Positions 25,509-32,343 of a stretch of DNA of 64,000 nt are shown here, one piece after another (within the stretch, counting starts at the first letter, position 1; each line of letters starts with the position of its first letter). The translations under genes and the position numbers were made by a program. Origin of the DNA: Gluconobacter japonicus (GTDB lineage: Bacteria > Pseudomonadota > Alphaproteobacteria > Acetobacterales > Acetobacteraceae); NCBI RefSeq assembly GCF_002723975.1, contig NZ_BEWO01000006.1, positions 1 through 64,000 of the forward strand, given 5' to 3'. The notes beneath the pieces were generated by a model. That model was not told the DNA's origin and ran no database searches. It saw only the letters and a list, made by a program, of their open reading frames with translations.

Positions 25509-26746
25509 GCACCACTCTGGACCAGATTGTTTCCGGCGCGACAGACAAAGCCGTCACTGCACAGCATCAGGCAAAGGAACGTGAGGCACTTGGTCCGGCA
25601 GGGAGCAAGGCGCTCCTGACATTCGATACTGACAACTGGCAGGAAAGCAGCATCCCCAAACGTCCGTGGGTTGCTCCTGGCTATCTTCTGCGCGGCGCTG
25701 TTACCGTAGTAGTCGGGGCGCCTGCAGCAGGTAAATCGAGCCTGATGGTTGGATGGGCAGCAGCGCTCGGACTGGGCTTGCGCTATGGGCGTATGCAGAC
25801 ACCGCCCCGCAAGGTCATGACCTACAATGTCGAGGATGACCGCGACGAGCAGCGCCGTCGTTTCTCAGGTGTCCTGCGATACATGGGCCGCACATCTGCG
25901 GATCTCCGACAGAACGTCATCCGGATCGGCACGGATGGTATCGGAACCCTGCTGACCATCGACCCGAATACACATGCCCTCATTCCCACAGAAGCCATGC
26001 ATCAGATGCTTCAGCAGATTGCCAGCATGCGCCCGGACGTCCTCATTCTGGATCCGCTAGTTGAGCTTCATGAGGCCGAGGAAAACGACAATACGGCCGT
26101 CCGCTCTGTCATGGCTTATTTCCGCAGTCTGGCAATCCGCTACGAGATGGCGGTTGTCCTGCTCCATCACACTCGTAAAGGCTCTTCAGCAACGGCTGGC
26201 GACCCTGACGTGGCACGCGGCGCATCGTCCGTCATCGGTGCTGCCCGTATCGTGCTGACAGTCACCGTCATGACCGAAGAGGAAGCCAATAACTTTGGGA
26301 TCAAGGCTGACCATCGGCGGTTCTTCTCCCGCGTTGATGGCGCCAAGATCAATGCCGCTCCAATCGGGACTGCTGAATGGTTCGAGCGGGAGTCACGCGA
26401 ATTGGACAACGGTGACATGGTGCCGGTCATGGTGCCCTGGTCCCCGCCGCATGACATGATCTCCATGGAGCAGATGGACGCTATCAAGGCAGGGATTGCG
26501 AAAGGCAGCCCGACCGGTCCGTGGAGCCCGAAGCTTTCAAAGGATGCCCGGTCTGTGAAACGCCTTCTGAGTGAGAGCGGTGTCAGCACTGCTGAAGGGC
26601 AACGGAAGGTTCTGGACGAACTGATGTGTGCCGGGTTCGTAGCAGCAACATTCAAACGCGGAGATAACCGGGTCAAAGCACAAGGCCTACGTGCTCCTGA
26701 CGGCTCGCCTGGTAACGTACATTGGCTTTCAGGCGAAGACACATGA
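25505..26746 (+). CDS. RepA/DnaB-like replicative helicase ATPase
   Basis: A 413-residue RecA-fold ATPase. Walker A is VVGAPAAGKSS (about residue 69-79), Walker B is PDVLILDPLVELHEAEEND, and VVLLHHTRKG is the sensor histidine motif, as in hexameric RepA-type helicases and the AAA_25 family. The C-terminal 100 residues may be a winged helix (KRLLSESGVSTAEGQRKVLDELMCAGFV). It starts with GTG overlapping the primase stop. Primase plus helicase form a self-contained replication module placed directly upstream of the repeat-rich gap. Confidence 0.9.
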   Translation: MSTTLDQIVSGATDKAVTAQHQAKEREALGPAGSKALLTFDTDNWQESSIPKRPWVAPGYLLRGAVTVVVGAPAAGKSSLMVGWAAALGLGLRYGRMQTPPRKVMTYNVEDDRDEQRRRFSGVLRYMGRTSADLRQNVIRIGTDGIGTLLTIDPNTHALIPTEAMHQMLQQIASMRPDVLILDPLVELHEAEENDNTAVRSVMAYFRSLAIRYEMAVVLLHHTRKGSSATAGDPDVARGASSVIGAARIVLTVTVMTEEEANNFGIKADHRRFFSRVDGAKINAAPIGTAEWFERESRELDNGDMVPVMVPWSPPHDMISMEQMDAIKAGIAKGSPTGPWSPKLSKDARSVKRLLSESGVSTAEGQRKVLDELMCAGFVAATFKRGDNRVKAQGLRAPDGSPGNVHWLSGEDT

Positions 26747-26860
26747 TCCATGCATCTTCCATGCAAGATCCATGCATGCATGGATGTCGGAACCCTATAG
26801 GGGAGATGACCCATGCATGCGGGTCACTCACCCTTGCGGGTTCCGTGCAGGATCCATGCG
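26745..26860. repeat. Tandem 11-bp repeats and palindromes after the helicase gene
   Basis: CCATGCA-centred units occur at 26745, 26756 and 26767, exactly 11 bp apart (consensus gATCCATGCAt), then as a perfect 18-bp palindrome ATCCATGCATGCATGGAT (26768-26785), a near-palindrome GACCCATGCATGCGGGTC (26808-26825) and a last unit at 26851. The cluster begins on the helicase stop codon. It looks like a protein-binding array, perhaps for replication or copy control. Confidence 0.7.
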
Positions 26861-26930
26861 GTAGCAGTTGTATCTTAGGGGGGAGACACCGCCCTCTCAC
26901 GGCAGCGAAATACCCATTTGGGATTTCCCA

Positions 26931-27074
26931 CAATGTCATACAGATCGGCCGTAATGTCCTACACAGACCCATCCGGACATTTCCAAAATGTCTTACACCG
27001 CCCACTTAATGTTTTACCCGTTACGGATATCCAACATCCCATAATGTTTTACCCAGGTAGACTTTTTGTTTTAC
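26931..27074 (+). repeat. Six-iteron array, candidate replication origin
   Basis: Six 11-mers of consensus wAATGTYYTAC start at 26931, 26952, 26986, 27007, 27042 and 27064. They form three pairs with 21-22 bp between members and about 55-57 bp from pair to pair, all in the same orientation. The last is degenerate at its 5' end. Such phased direct repeats downstream of primase and helicase genes are the hallmark of a theta-type origin. No other gene fits the 930-bp gap around it. Confidence 0.7.
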
Positions 27075-27137
27075 CGAAAAGGGGAGTAACGGGGGGACCA
27101 ACCTTTGCCCGAGCAGCACGTTGAAACGGAGGTGGCT

Positions 27138-27182
27138 ATGCAAGAGAGAGAATTCTGCAGGACGCCTTGTTTGAAGGGCTGA
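27138..27182 (+). CDS. Possible 14-codon leader peptide
   Basis: A strong ribosome binding site (ACGGAGGTGGCT) is followed by ATG and 14 codons ending in TGA. It is the only gene-like signal in the repeat-rich gap between helicase and resolvase. It may be a leader peptide or the relic of a longer gene. Apart from it and the repeats, I see nothing convincing in 27183-27530. Confidence 0.2.
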   Translation: MQEREFCRTPCLKG

Positions 27183-27533
27183 ATTGATCTTCAGGATGAG
27201 GAAGAAAAGAGACCCTTCCGCTCTCAAAAATCGTCTGCCTCATTTTTCGCGGCCGAAGACGAAATTTCGAAAACCTGGGCGCCCTGCCCTGCACCTGCAT
27301 GGTCAGCCACACTTCGTACGCGCGGCGCCCAATCTACGTCTTTCACGCGCCCATCATGCCCGAGCAATTTAGCGCCATGCGAGCGTGCGTGGGAGCATAT
27401 TGTGCGGACGAAATTCGTACACAGTCAGTTTTGCTCACTTTTAAGCCGTCCCGATCCGGACACCCGATTACATTTTCCCAATCAAGTAAAAACATAACGA
27501 TCTTGCCTCCTGATCCCTCAGGACGTCTCCCGT

Positions 27534-27662
27534 TGTCCTAAAAGGCAAGCTCATTTGGGACATGAGAACGATGGGACAAAATGACGGAAAGTCCTTGTCC
27601 TATGAAATTATGTTTGACTTTTGAGACGGCATCAATCTAGGGTCTAAGGGATTTTTAGGACA
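27534..27662. promoter_or_regulatory. Candidate res site / resolvase operator
   Basis: TGTCCTAAA (27534) and TTTGGGACA (ending 27562) form a 29-bp inverted-repeat site much like site I of Tn3-family resolvases. TGTCCTATG (27596) with GAGAC (27623-27627) and a GTCTAAG...TAGGACA pair (ending 27662) could be sites II and III. All lie directly upstream of the serine recombinase gene, as in Tn3-type res. Confidence 0.5.
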
Positions 27663-27673
27663 TGAGGCCCGCT

Positions 27674-28240
27674 ATGAAGATTGGATATGCCCGCGTTTCG
27701 ACGGTTGATCAGGATGCCGGACTGGAAGCCCAGATCCGGGATTTGAAGGCAGCCGGATGCGAGAAAGTCTTTGCTGAGAAGATCAGTGGCAAGGATGCAA
27801 AGCGCCCTGAACTGCTGGCTGCGCTTGAGTTTATCCGTGCTGGTGACGTGCTGGTGGTGACGAAGCCCGACCGCATGGCGCGCTCAACGGCTGACCTGCT
27901 GGCCTACGTTGAAGCATTGAAGACCAAGGGGTGCGGCCTGATTGTCCTGTCAATGAATGGGACAACGCTCGATACGACAAGCCCCACTTCAAAGCTGATG
28001 CTGACTATGCTTGCAGCGGTGGCAGAGTTTGAGCGTGACCTGATGCTAGAACGTCAACGGGAAGGCATCGCCAAGGCGCGCCAGGAAGGCAAATACAAGG
28101 GCCGCCCTCGAACGGTCATGTCCCAGGCTGAGACCATCCGCAGGATGAAGGCTGACGGCCTCTCGGCGGCTGCAATCGCCAAGGAACTAGGAATTGCACG
28201 GTCTGGCGTCTATCGGGCATTGGAGTCAAATAATTCATAA
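27674..28240 (+). CDS. Serine recombinase, resolvase/invertase family
   Basis: A 188-residue small serine recombinase. GYARVSTVDQDAGLEAQI holds the catalytic serine (RVS). KPDRMARSTADL and EFERDLMLERQREGIAKAR are the conserved arginine and dimer-helix regions, and the C-terminal MKADGLSAAAIAKELGIARSGVYRAL is the Hin-like DNA-binding helix-turn-helix. ATG at 27674 has GAGG at good spacing. It could resolve replicated multimers of the element at the adjacent res-like site, which fits an element that replicates extrachromosomally. Confidence 0.92.
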   Translation: MKIGYARVSTVDQDAGLEAQIRDLKAAGCEKVFAEKISGKDAKRPELLAALEFIRAGDVLVVTKPDRMARSTADLLAYVEALKTKGCGLIVLSMNGTTLDTTSPTSKLMLTMLAAVAEFERDLMLERQREGIAKARQEGKYKGRPRTVMSQAETIRRMKADGLSAAAIAKELGIARSGVYRALESNNS

Positions 28241-28305
28241 GTCATCACAGCCCATCATAGGGCTTTAGAAACCTTCATTTTGTCCCTTCTTGTCCCTCAA
28301 ACAGA

Positions 28306-28560
28306 ATGAAGGCGAAACACTGTCTCGATAGACTCCCCCTCATGCAAATCATGAATGGGACACACCCCGATATGACAGACTGCATTTCAATGCAGGAAGC
28401 GGCGCGCCGCATCAGCATCTCTAAATCTACCTTGGAAAGACTTCTTGCCAGCGGGCGAGGACCTGAGACTTTCCGTGTTGGGCGCCGTCGCCTGATCCGC
28501 ATTGAGCATCTTAACGTCTGGCTCAAAAATCAGGGCGCCGTGATGGTAGGTGCGGCATGA
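28306..28560 (+). CDS. Excisionase-like helix-turn-helix protein, third copy
   Basis: Up to 84 residues; starts at 28351 or 28372 are equally possible, since none has a clear ribosome binding site. The domain MQEAARRISISKSTLERLLASGRGPETFRVGRRRLIRIEHLNVWL is a DNA-binding HTH_17/excisionase module and more distant from the other two AlpA-like proteins of the element. It overlaps the next gene by ATGA and heads the terminase gene set, so it may control packaging gene expression or excision. Confidence 0.7.
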   Translation: MKAKHCLDRLPLMQIMNGTHPDMTDCISMQEAARRISISKSTLERLLASGRGPETFRVGRRRLIRIEHLNVWLKNQGAVMVGAA

Positions 28561-28853
28561 CCCATACCCTCGAAACGGCGGCCCAGGCTGCCGGTCTGAT
28601 CGATATGGATTTGCTCAAGATCGCTGATCCAGCCCTTGCTCCTGAAAAGGCCGTTGCCGTGCTCCAAGGGCGGTATCCTGCCGCCTTCGTTCCACGTGAG
28701 ATCCCTAACGCCTGCACCATGTCCGATGCGGATTACCGGGCTGCAAAGCAAAAACTGGACAGCAACACGCACTACGATTTTCGCCAGGCACAGGATAAAG
28801 AATGGCTGAAACAGGCGGAGATCAAATATGGCACTCGAGGTGCATCACAATGA
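28557..28853 (+). CDS. Hypothetical protein upstream of terminase genes
   Basis: A 98-residue soluble protein without recognised motifs. The central YRAAKQKLDSNTHYDFRQAQDKEWLKQAEIK is charged and helical. It is coupled on both sides by ATGA overlaps. In many prophages a short protein of this kind precedes the small terminase, but similarity cannot be claimed from sequence alone. Confidence 0.5.
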   Translation: MTHTLETAAQAAGLIDMDLLKIADPALAPEKAVAVLQGRYPAAFVPREIPNACTMSDADYRAAKQKLDSNTHYDFRQAQDKEWLKQAEIKYGTRGASQ

Positions 28854-29359
28854 CCCCAGAGCAAGAAATACAAGATCGATTTCATGCTGTTCGTGCAATT
28901 TACGAAAATGCACGCGGACGAAGCAATTGCCCATGGGATCTTCTGGACCGAAAAGTACAAGCACTATCCATCCTGGTCTCCCGCACAATCAATGCTGATT
29001 GGGCTAACCGAGCACCGGCAAAGAAACAGGCTGAATATACTCGTACCCTTGTTGAGTTAGATAATGCTGCAGACGAGTTTACTCGTTGGCGAGATATGCC
29101 AGCACAGGAACTCGCCAACGCATCCGTTAAAGCCACGATGCCCCCTGAGGCGCCTCCTGCTCAACCTGCGGAACGCGCTCGTATCCTTCTGGACAGCCTG
29201 CACCAGCGCGGCATCAGATTGGAAGTAGGTAGCAAGGGCCGTATCAGCGCTCGCCCTGCACGCCTTTTGACTGATCAGGACAAGCAATCCCTGATTGCTC
29301 TGAAAGCTTTTGTGGCGGCTCTCTGGAAAGAGAGAAATGACGTGTGGGTGGTCGAATAA
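28850..29359 (+). CDS. Hypothetical protein with a TubC-docking-like C-terminus
   Basis: A 169-residue protein from an ATG overlapping the previous stop. The N-terminal 90 residues are helical with Trp/Arg-rich segments. The last 50 (LLDSLHQRGIRLEVGSKGRI followed by LLTDQDKQSLIALKAFVAALW) resemble the small TubC N-terminal docking fold also found in mobile-element proteins. Its role is unknown; the docking-like module suggests protein-protein contact. Confidence 0.5.
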   Translation: MTPEQEIQDRFHAVRAIYENARGRSNCPWDLLDRKVQALSILVSRTINADWANRAPAKKQAEYTRTLVELDNAADEFTRWRDMPAQELANASVKATMPPEAPPAQPAERARILLDSLHQRGIRLEVGSKGRISARPARLLTDQDKQSLIALKAFVAALWKERNDVWVVE

Positions 29360-29451
29360 TGGCTACCAAAACAGACTCTTCAATCGTGGACGGTATCACT
29401 GTCCACGCAATCGTCTTTTGCCCCTCTGTGGACGATTGGAAGGAAGGCTGA
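29359..29451 (+). CDS. 30-residue ORF bridging two element genes
   Basis: ATG overlaps the previous stop (TAATG). The frame is open for 30 codons and ends one base before the ATG of the next gene, whose ribosome binding site AAGGAAGG lies inside it. It contains a GTGGAC/GTCCAC inverted pair. Exact fit in the gap suggests real translation, but no homology can be judged. Confidence 0.35.
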   Translation: MATKTDSSIVDGITVHAIVFCPSVDDWKEG

Positions 29452-29452
29452 A

Positions 29453-29950
29453 ATGGGCCGCCAATGCACTATCTGCGCGCACCCCCTGGTCCGCGACATT
29501 GACCGCGCTTTGATTGATCCTCACCGGACCTATCTGAGCGTGGCAGAGGCGTTTCCTGGCACTCATGCCAAGGCTTTAGAGCGTCACCACAAGACCCACT
29601 TGATTCCGCGTTTGCAAAAGGTCGACGGACTCCGGCAGGGCGACGCAGAAGAGGCCATTGGCTTACTTGCTCAGATGGATGATCTGCGCGAACGGGCCAT
29701 GAAGCTGTTGAAACAGGCTGAAGACGGCGGAAACACCCGAACGGCACTAGCTGCCGTAAAAGAAATCCGGGGCGTTCTCGACAGTCTTGCCCGCATCACC
29801 GGCGAAGGCACACGCACAGGCACGGTGATCAACGTCTTCAATGCGCCTGCCTGGGTCAATGTGCAGACGAATATCCTGACGGCTCTGACACCCTTTCCCG
29901 AGGCACGCGCTGCTGTAGTGAAGGCATTGGCGCAGACAGAGCATGATTGA
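29453..29950 (+). CDS. Small terminase subunit-like protein
   Basis: A 165-residue protein. The N-terminus has a CTICAHP-x-H knuckle-like start and DRALIDPHRTYLSVAEAFPGTHAKALERHH, a helix-turn-helix for DNA recognition. The centre is a coiled-coil-prone helix (EEAIGLLAQMDDLRERAMKLLKQAEDGG). Size, architecture and position directly before the terminase ATPase, with an 8-bp overlap, fit a TerS that selects pac or cos DNA. The annotation rests on context and general features. Confidence 0.6.
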   Translation: MGRQCTICAHPLVRDIDRALIDPHRTYLSVAEAFPGTHAKALERHHKTHLIPRLQKVDGLRQGDAEEAIGLLAQMDDLRERAMKLLKQAEDGGNTRTALAAVKEIRGVLDSLARITGEGTRTGTVINVFNAPAWVNVQTNILTALTPFPEARAAVVKALAQTEHD

Positions 29951-30722
29951 AGCTGACATTAATCGCGAACTGGTCCACGCGCTCGACCCGGTAGCATTCG
30001 CAGTCGAGCGCCTTGGTTTCACGCCTGACCCTTGGCAGGAACGCGTCCTCCGCTCAAACAGCAATCGCATTCTACTCAACTGCACCCGTCAGGCTGGTAA
30101 GACCACCATCACGGCAGTTCTCAGCCTGCATACGGCCATTTATCAACCGCGATCCCTCATTCTTCTTTTCAGTAAAGCGCAACGCCAGTCCTCGGAGCTA
30201 TTGGCCAAGATCCACGGCTACATAAATACCATGGAAAGGCCACCTCTCCTGACGAAAGAGGCCGCAACTGAAATCCGCCTAAAGAACGGCTCCCGTGTCG
30301 TCTCTCTTCCTGGAGACGGGGACAGCATCCGCGGCTATTCCGCCCCCAACCTCATTGTTGAAGACGAAGCCGCATTCGTCACCGATGAGCTTTACGAAGC
30401 CTTTCTCCCAATGCTTGCCACCAGCAATGGGCGCCTGATCCTCATGAGCACCCCAAATGGTAAACGTGGTCACTTTCATGCAGCTTGGTCAGGCATGAAC
30501 ACGAAGTGGCAGCGGGAAAGCATCACCGCCAGCCAGGTCTCGCGCATCAGCCCGGAATACCTTGAAGACATGCGCGCTGAATACGGCCCCTGGAAATTCC
30601 AGCAGGAGTTCTTCTGCAAATTCGTGGAGGCCAACGACCAGTTCTTCTCTGATGAAGCCATTGAGCGCGCCTTTTCCCGACAGGTTCCTCTTCTCTCCCT
30701 CAATTTCGAGATCCCTGCATGA
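29943..30722 (+). CDS. Large terminase, ATPase domain as separate gene
   Basis: A 259-residue protein equal to the N-terminal motor half of phage TerL. PDPWQERVLRS is the adenine-binding Q motif, LLNCTRQAGKTTI the Walker A, LIVEDEAAFV the Walker B with catalytic glutamate, and LMSTPNGKRGHFH the coupling motif III. It ends at LNFEIPA just where the linker to the nuclease should be. The stop overlaps the next start by 4 bp (ATGA). DNA translocation into a procapsid powered by ATP is the family function. Confidence 0.85.
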   Translation: MIEADINRELVHALDPVAFAVERLGFTPDPWQERVLRSNSNRILLNCTRQAGKTTITAVLSLHTAIYQPRSLILLFSKAQRQSSELLAKIHGYINTMERPPLLTKEAATEIRLKNGSRVVSLPGDGDSIRGYSAPNLIVEDEAAFVTDELYEAFLPMLATSNGRLILMSTPNGKRGHFHAAWSGMNTKWQRESITASQVSRISPEYLEDMRAEYGPWKFQQEFFCKFVEANDQFFSDEAIERAFSRQVPLLSLNFEIPA

Positions 30723-31447
30723 CGAACAATTTGCTTCGAGATCAGTTGATCGAAGACCGGTACGAAATCACTCCGGGCAGCCTGTCCGGCTATACGGTCG
30801 GACTGGATCTGGGGAAGTCACAGGATTTCACAGCCATCAGCATTGCCGAGGCCTGGAAGTGTGAGCGACTCCGGTGGCAGAAAACGCGCTTTCAGCCTAT
30901 GGCAGAAATTGCCTCTCGACGACCGGTCAATCGTTACCGGGTTGTGAATGTCCGACGATACCCTCGTGGTACGCCTTATCCTGATATCTATCGCTCGGTT
31001 CAGTCGATCCTTGCGCAACTTCCTGCCGCCCCCATGGCTCCGTCGCTCTTTGTCGACCGCACAGGAGTAGGCGGCCCTGTAGTAGACGCCATGCGGGAGA
31101 TGGGCATTGCTCTAACCGGCATATCTATTACCGGAGGAAGCAGAATCAATCGCGTGTCGTCTCAGGACGTGAACGTGCCAAAAGCGCTGCTCGCTTCCAG
31201 CCTGGACATTGCTTTTGCTGAAGACCGATTGGAACTGACATCGGAGGCCGAAGCGTCTGACGCTCTACGAGCTGAGTTACAAGGCTTCCGAGTCAAGAAG
31301 ACATCGCATGGCAACGAAACCATGGAAGCCTGGCGTGAAGGAATCCATGACGATCTGGTCCTGGCGACCGCAATGGCTATCTGGGGCGCAGATAACCGGC
31401 CTCAGCCTGCGACTTGGAGACCAACGTCTTTTACGATTGGACGATAA
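30719..31447 (+). CDS. Large terminase, RNase H-fold nuclease domain as separate gene
   Basis: A 242-residue protein equal to the C-terminal nuclease half of TerL. SGYTVGLDLGKSQDFTAI gives the first metal-binding aspartate, APSLFVDRTGVGGPVVD the second acidic strand, and IHDDLVLATAMAIWGAD the final catalytic aspartates. It starts with its own ATG on the stop codon of the ATPase gene in another frame, so the enzyme is made as two chains. It cuts concatemeric DNA during packaging in related phages. It is the last element gene before attR. Confidence 0.82.
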   Translation: MTNNLLRDQLIEDRYEITPGSLSGYTVGLDLGKSQDFTAISIAEAWKCERLRWQKTRFQPMAEIASRRPVNRYRVVNVRRYPRGTPYPDIYRSVQSILAQLPAAPMAPSLFVDRTGVGGPVVDAMREMGIALTGISITGGSRINRVSSQDVNVPKALLASSLDIAFAEDRLELTSEAEASDALRAELQGFRVKKTSHGNETMEAWREGIHDDLVLATAMAIWGADNRPQPATWRPTSFTIGR

Positions 31448-31479
31448 TTCGTCCCTCCACAGCCCACGACATCCCCTAA

Positions 31480-31514
31480 AAACCCATCATTAAACATGGG
31501 TTTTATCGTGGGTC
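31480..31514 (+). repeat. Integrase arm-type repeats, right, with hairpin
   Basis: ACATGGGTT (31494) and TCGTGGGTC (31506) repeat the left-arm 9-mer. AACCCATCA (31481) is an inverted copy, giving an 8-bp AAACCCAT/ATGGGTTT hairpin that may also end transcription of the terminase genes. The sites lie about 50-85 bp inside attR. Confidence 0.5.
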
Positions 31515-31565
31515 AGAAGAAGTAATTTTTCAATAAATGACTATTTATCAAGGAAAATAACGCCT

Positions 31566-31582
31566 CCATGGTGGAGCTGAGG
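31566..31582 (+). repeat. attR core repeat (17 bp) within tRNA-Ala
   Basis: CCATGGTGGAGCTGAGG, identical to 18240-18256. Read on the minus strand it is the 3' end of tRNA-Ala with the acceptor strand and CCA plus three flanking bases, so insertion leaves the tRNA intact. Confidence 0.9.
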
Positions 31583-31644
31583 GGAATCGAACCCCTGACC
31601 TTCTCATTGCGAACGAGGCGCTCTCCCAACTGAGCTACAGCCCC
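31569..31644 (-). tRNA. tRNA-Ala, anticodon CGC
   Basis: The 76-nt cloverleaf reads GGGGCTG as 5' acceptor strand and CAGCTCC-ACCA at the 3' end, with the G3-U70 pair that identifies alanine tRNAs. The D arm is GCTC...GAGC, the anticodon loop TTCGCAA gives CGC (codon GCG), and the T arm is AGGGG-TTCGAAT-CCCCT. CCA is encoded. The anticodon stem has one C-A mismatch at 27-43. Its 3' end is the target of the mobile element. Confidence 0.95.
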
Positions 31645-31787
31645 ATGGTGTTTGTGATAGTTCTGACAGAGAGTGTTTCTGTCAAGCATTCGGAGAGAGA
31701 GTTGTCCTCTCCCGGAGAGACAGATACAAAACCCGCTTCTGCCCGACTGCTGTCGGGTCTTTCGCGACTGCCGACGAGGTTTTCAGC

Positions 31788-32093
31788 ATGCTTGCCCTGC
31801 ACGCCATTATCCTGATGATCATTCAGGCCTTCGTCTGGGCCCTTCTGGCTTACTGTATCCTGTCCATGCTTCTGGGCTTTGGCGTTCTGGATATCCGTAA
31901 CCGGTTTTTCTATTCGCTGTTCAACACACTGGCCCGCGTTGTCGAACCTCTGCTCTCTCCTATCAGGAACATCCTACCCAGTACGGGTGGCATGGATTTC
32001 GCCCCGATGATCCTGTTGCTGCTGATCCAGTTCCTTGTCTATCCGCTCGTGAACCGTGTCTTCGCAATGCTGATCTATCACTCCGCCTTCTGA
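31788..32093 (+). CDS. YggT-family membrane protein
   Basis: A 101-residue protein with two hydrophobic regions (about 5-32 and 70-95) separated by the conserved [34 protein letters not shown] loop, diagnostic of YggT. The family is linked to envelope integrity and osmotic stress, with no defined biochemical role. GAGG precedes the ATG. A CCCGAC/GTCGGG hairpin lies in its leader at 31742-31757. Confidence 0.9.
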   Translation: MLALHAIILMIIQAFVWALLAYCILSMLLGFGVLDIRNRFFYSLFNTLARVVEPLLSPIRNILPSTGGMDFAPMILLLLIQFLVYPLVNRVFAMLIYHSAF

Positions 32094-32096
32094 ACC

Positions 32097-32309
32097 CTAC
32101 CTCACCGCGCGCCACACTTCTTCCATTGCATCGGCAAGAACATCGTGCGGTTCACTCCACTGCCCATCATGGGCAGGAGGTTGCATCCAGACACGCCATC
32201 CCTTCCCTGCGTCCCGTTCGATCCGCAACGCCCAGTCCTCAGGCAACCGACTGAGAACGCGCTCCAGACGCACTTGGCTGGTGAGCGGCTTGGCATAATT
32301 ATGCCCCAT
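32097..32309 (-). CDS. Small conserved hypothetical protein
   Basis: A 70-residue soluble protein rich in Trp and charged residues (GWRVWMQPPAHDGQWSEPHDVLADAMEEVWRAV), convergent with yggT and ending only 3 bp from it. No signal peptide or known domain. The sequence pattern looks constrained rather than random, so it is probably a genuine lineage-specific gene. Confidence 0.5.
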   Translation of the reverse strand: MGHNYAKPLTSQVRLERVLSRLPEDWALRIERDAGKGWRVWMQPPAHDGQWSEPHDVLADAMEEVWRAVR

Positions 32310-32343
32310 AACAGTAGCCCTTCTTCAATCAGACATTCCAAGT

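Larger units (their letters stand above)
18240..31582 (+). mobile_element. Integrated satellite-like element in tRNA-Ala(CGC)
   Basis: About 13.3 kb bounded by a 17-bp direct repeat, one copy of which is the 3' end of an intact tRNA-Ala gene. It carries integrase, DNA methyltransferase and toxin-antitoxin cargo, an XRE repressor, S24-like and AlpA-like regulators, primase-polymerase, helicase, a repeat-rich origin candidate, serine resolvase, and small plus split large terminase genes. No portal, scaffold, capsid, tail or lysis gene is visible. Most rightward genes overlap by 1-8 bp and are open throughout, which argues against decay. This gene set fits a phage satellite (PICI-like) better than a prophage or a conjugative island. 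The integrase lies at the repeat away from the intact tRNA. Confidence 0.85.

Noticed and set aside
26747-27673. CRISPR array
   Set aside because: Repeats are 11 bp with no regular unique spacers and no cas genes nearby; iterons explain them better.
29943-31447. Programmed frameshift joining the two terminase halves
   Set aside because: The second gene has its own ATG in an ATGA overlap and no obvious slippery heptamer is seen at 30700-30722.
18240-31582. Complete prophage
   Set aside because: No portal, head, tail or lysis genes despite intact terminase and replication genes.
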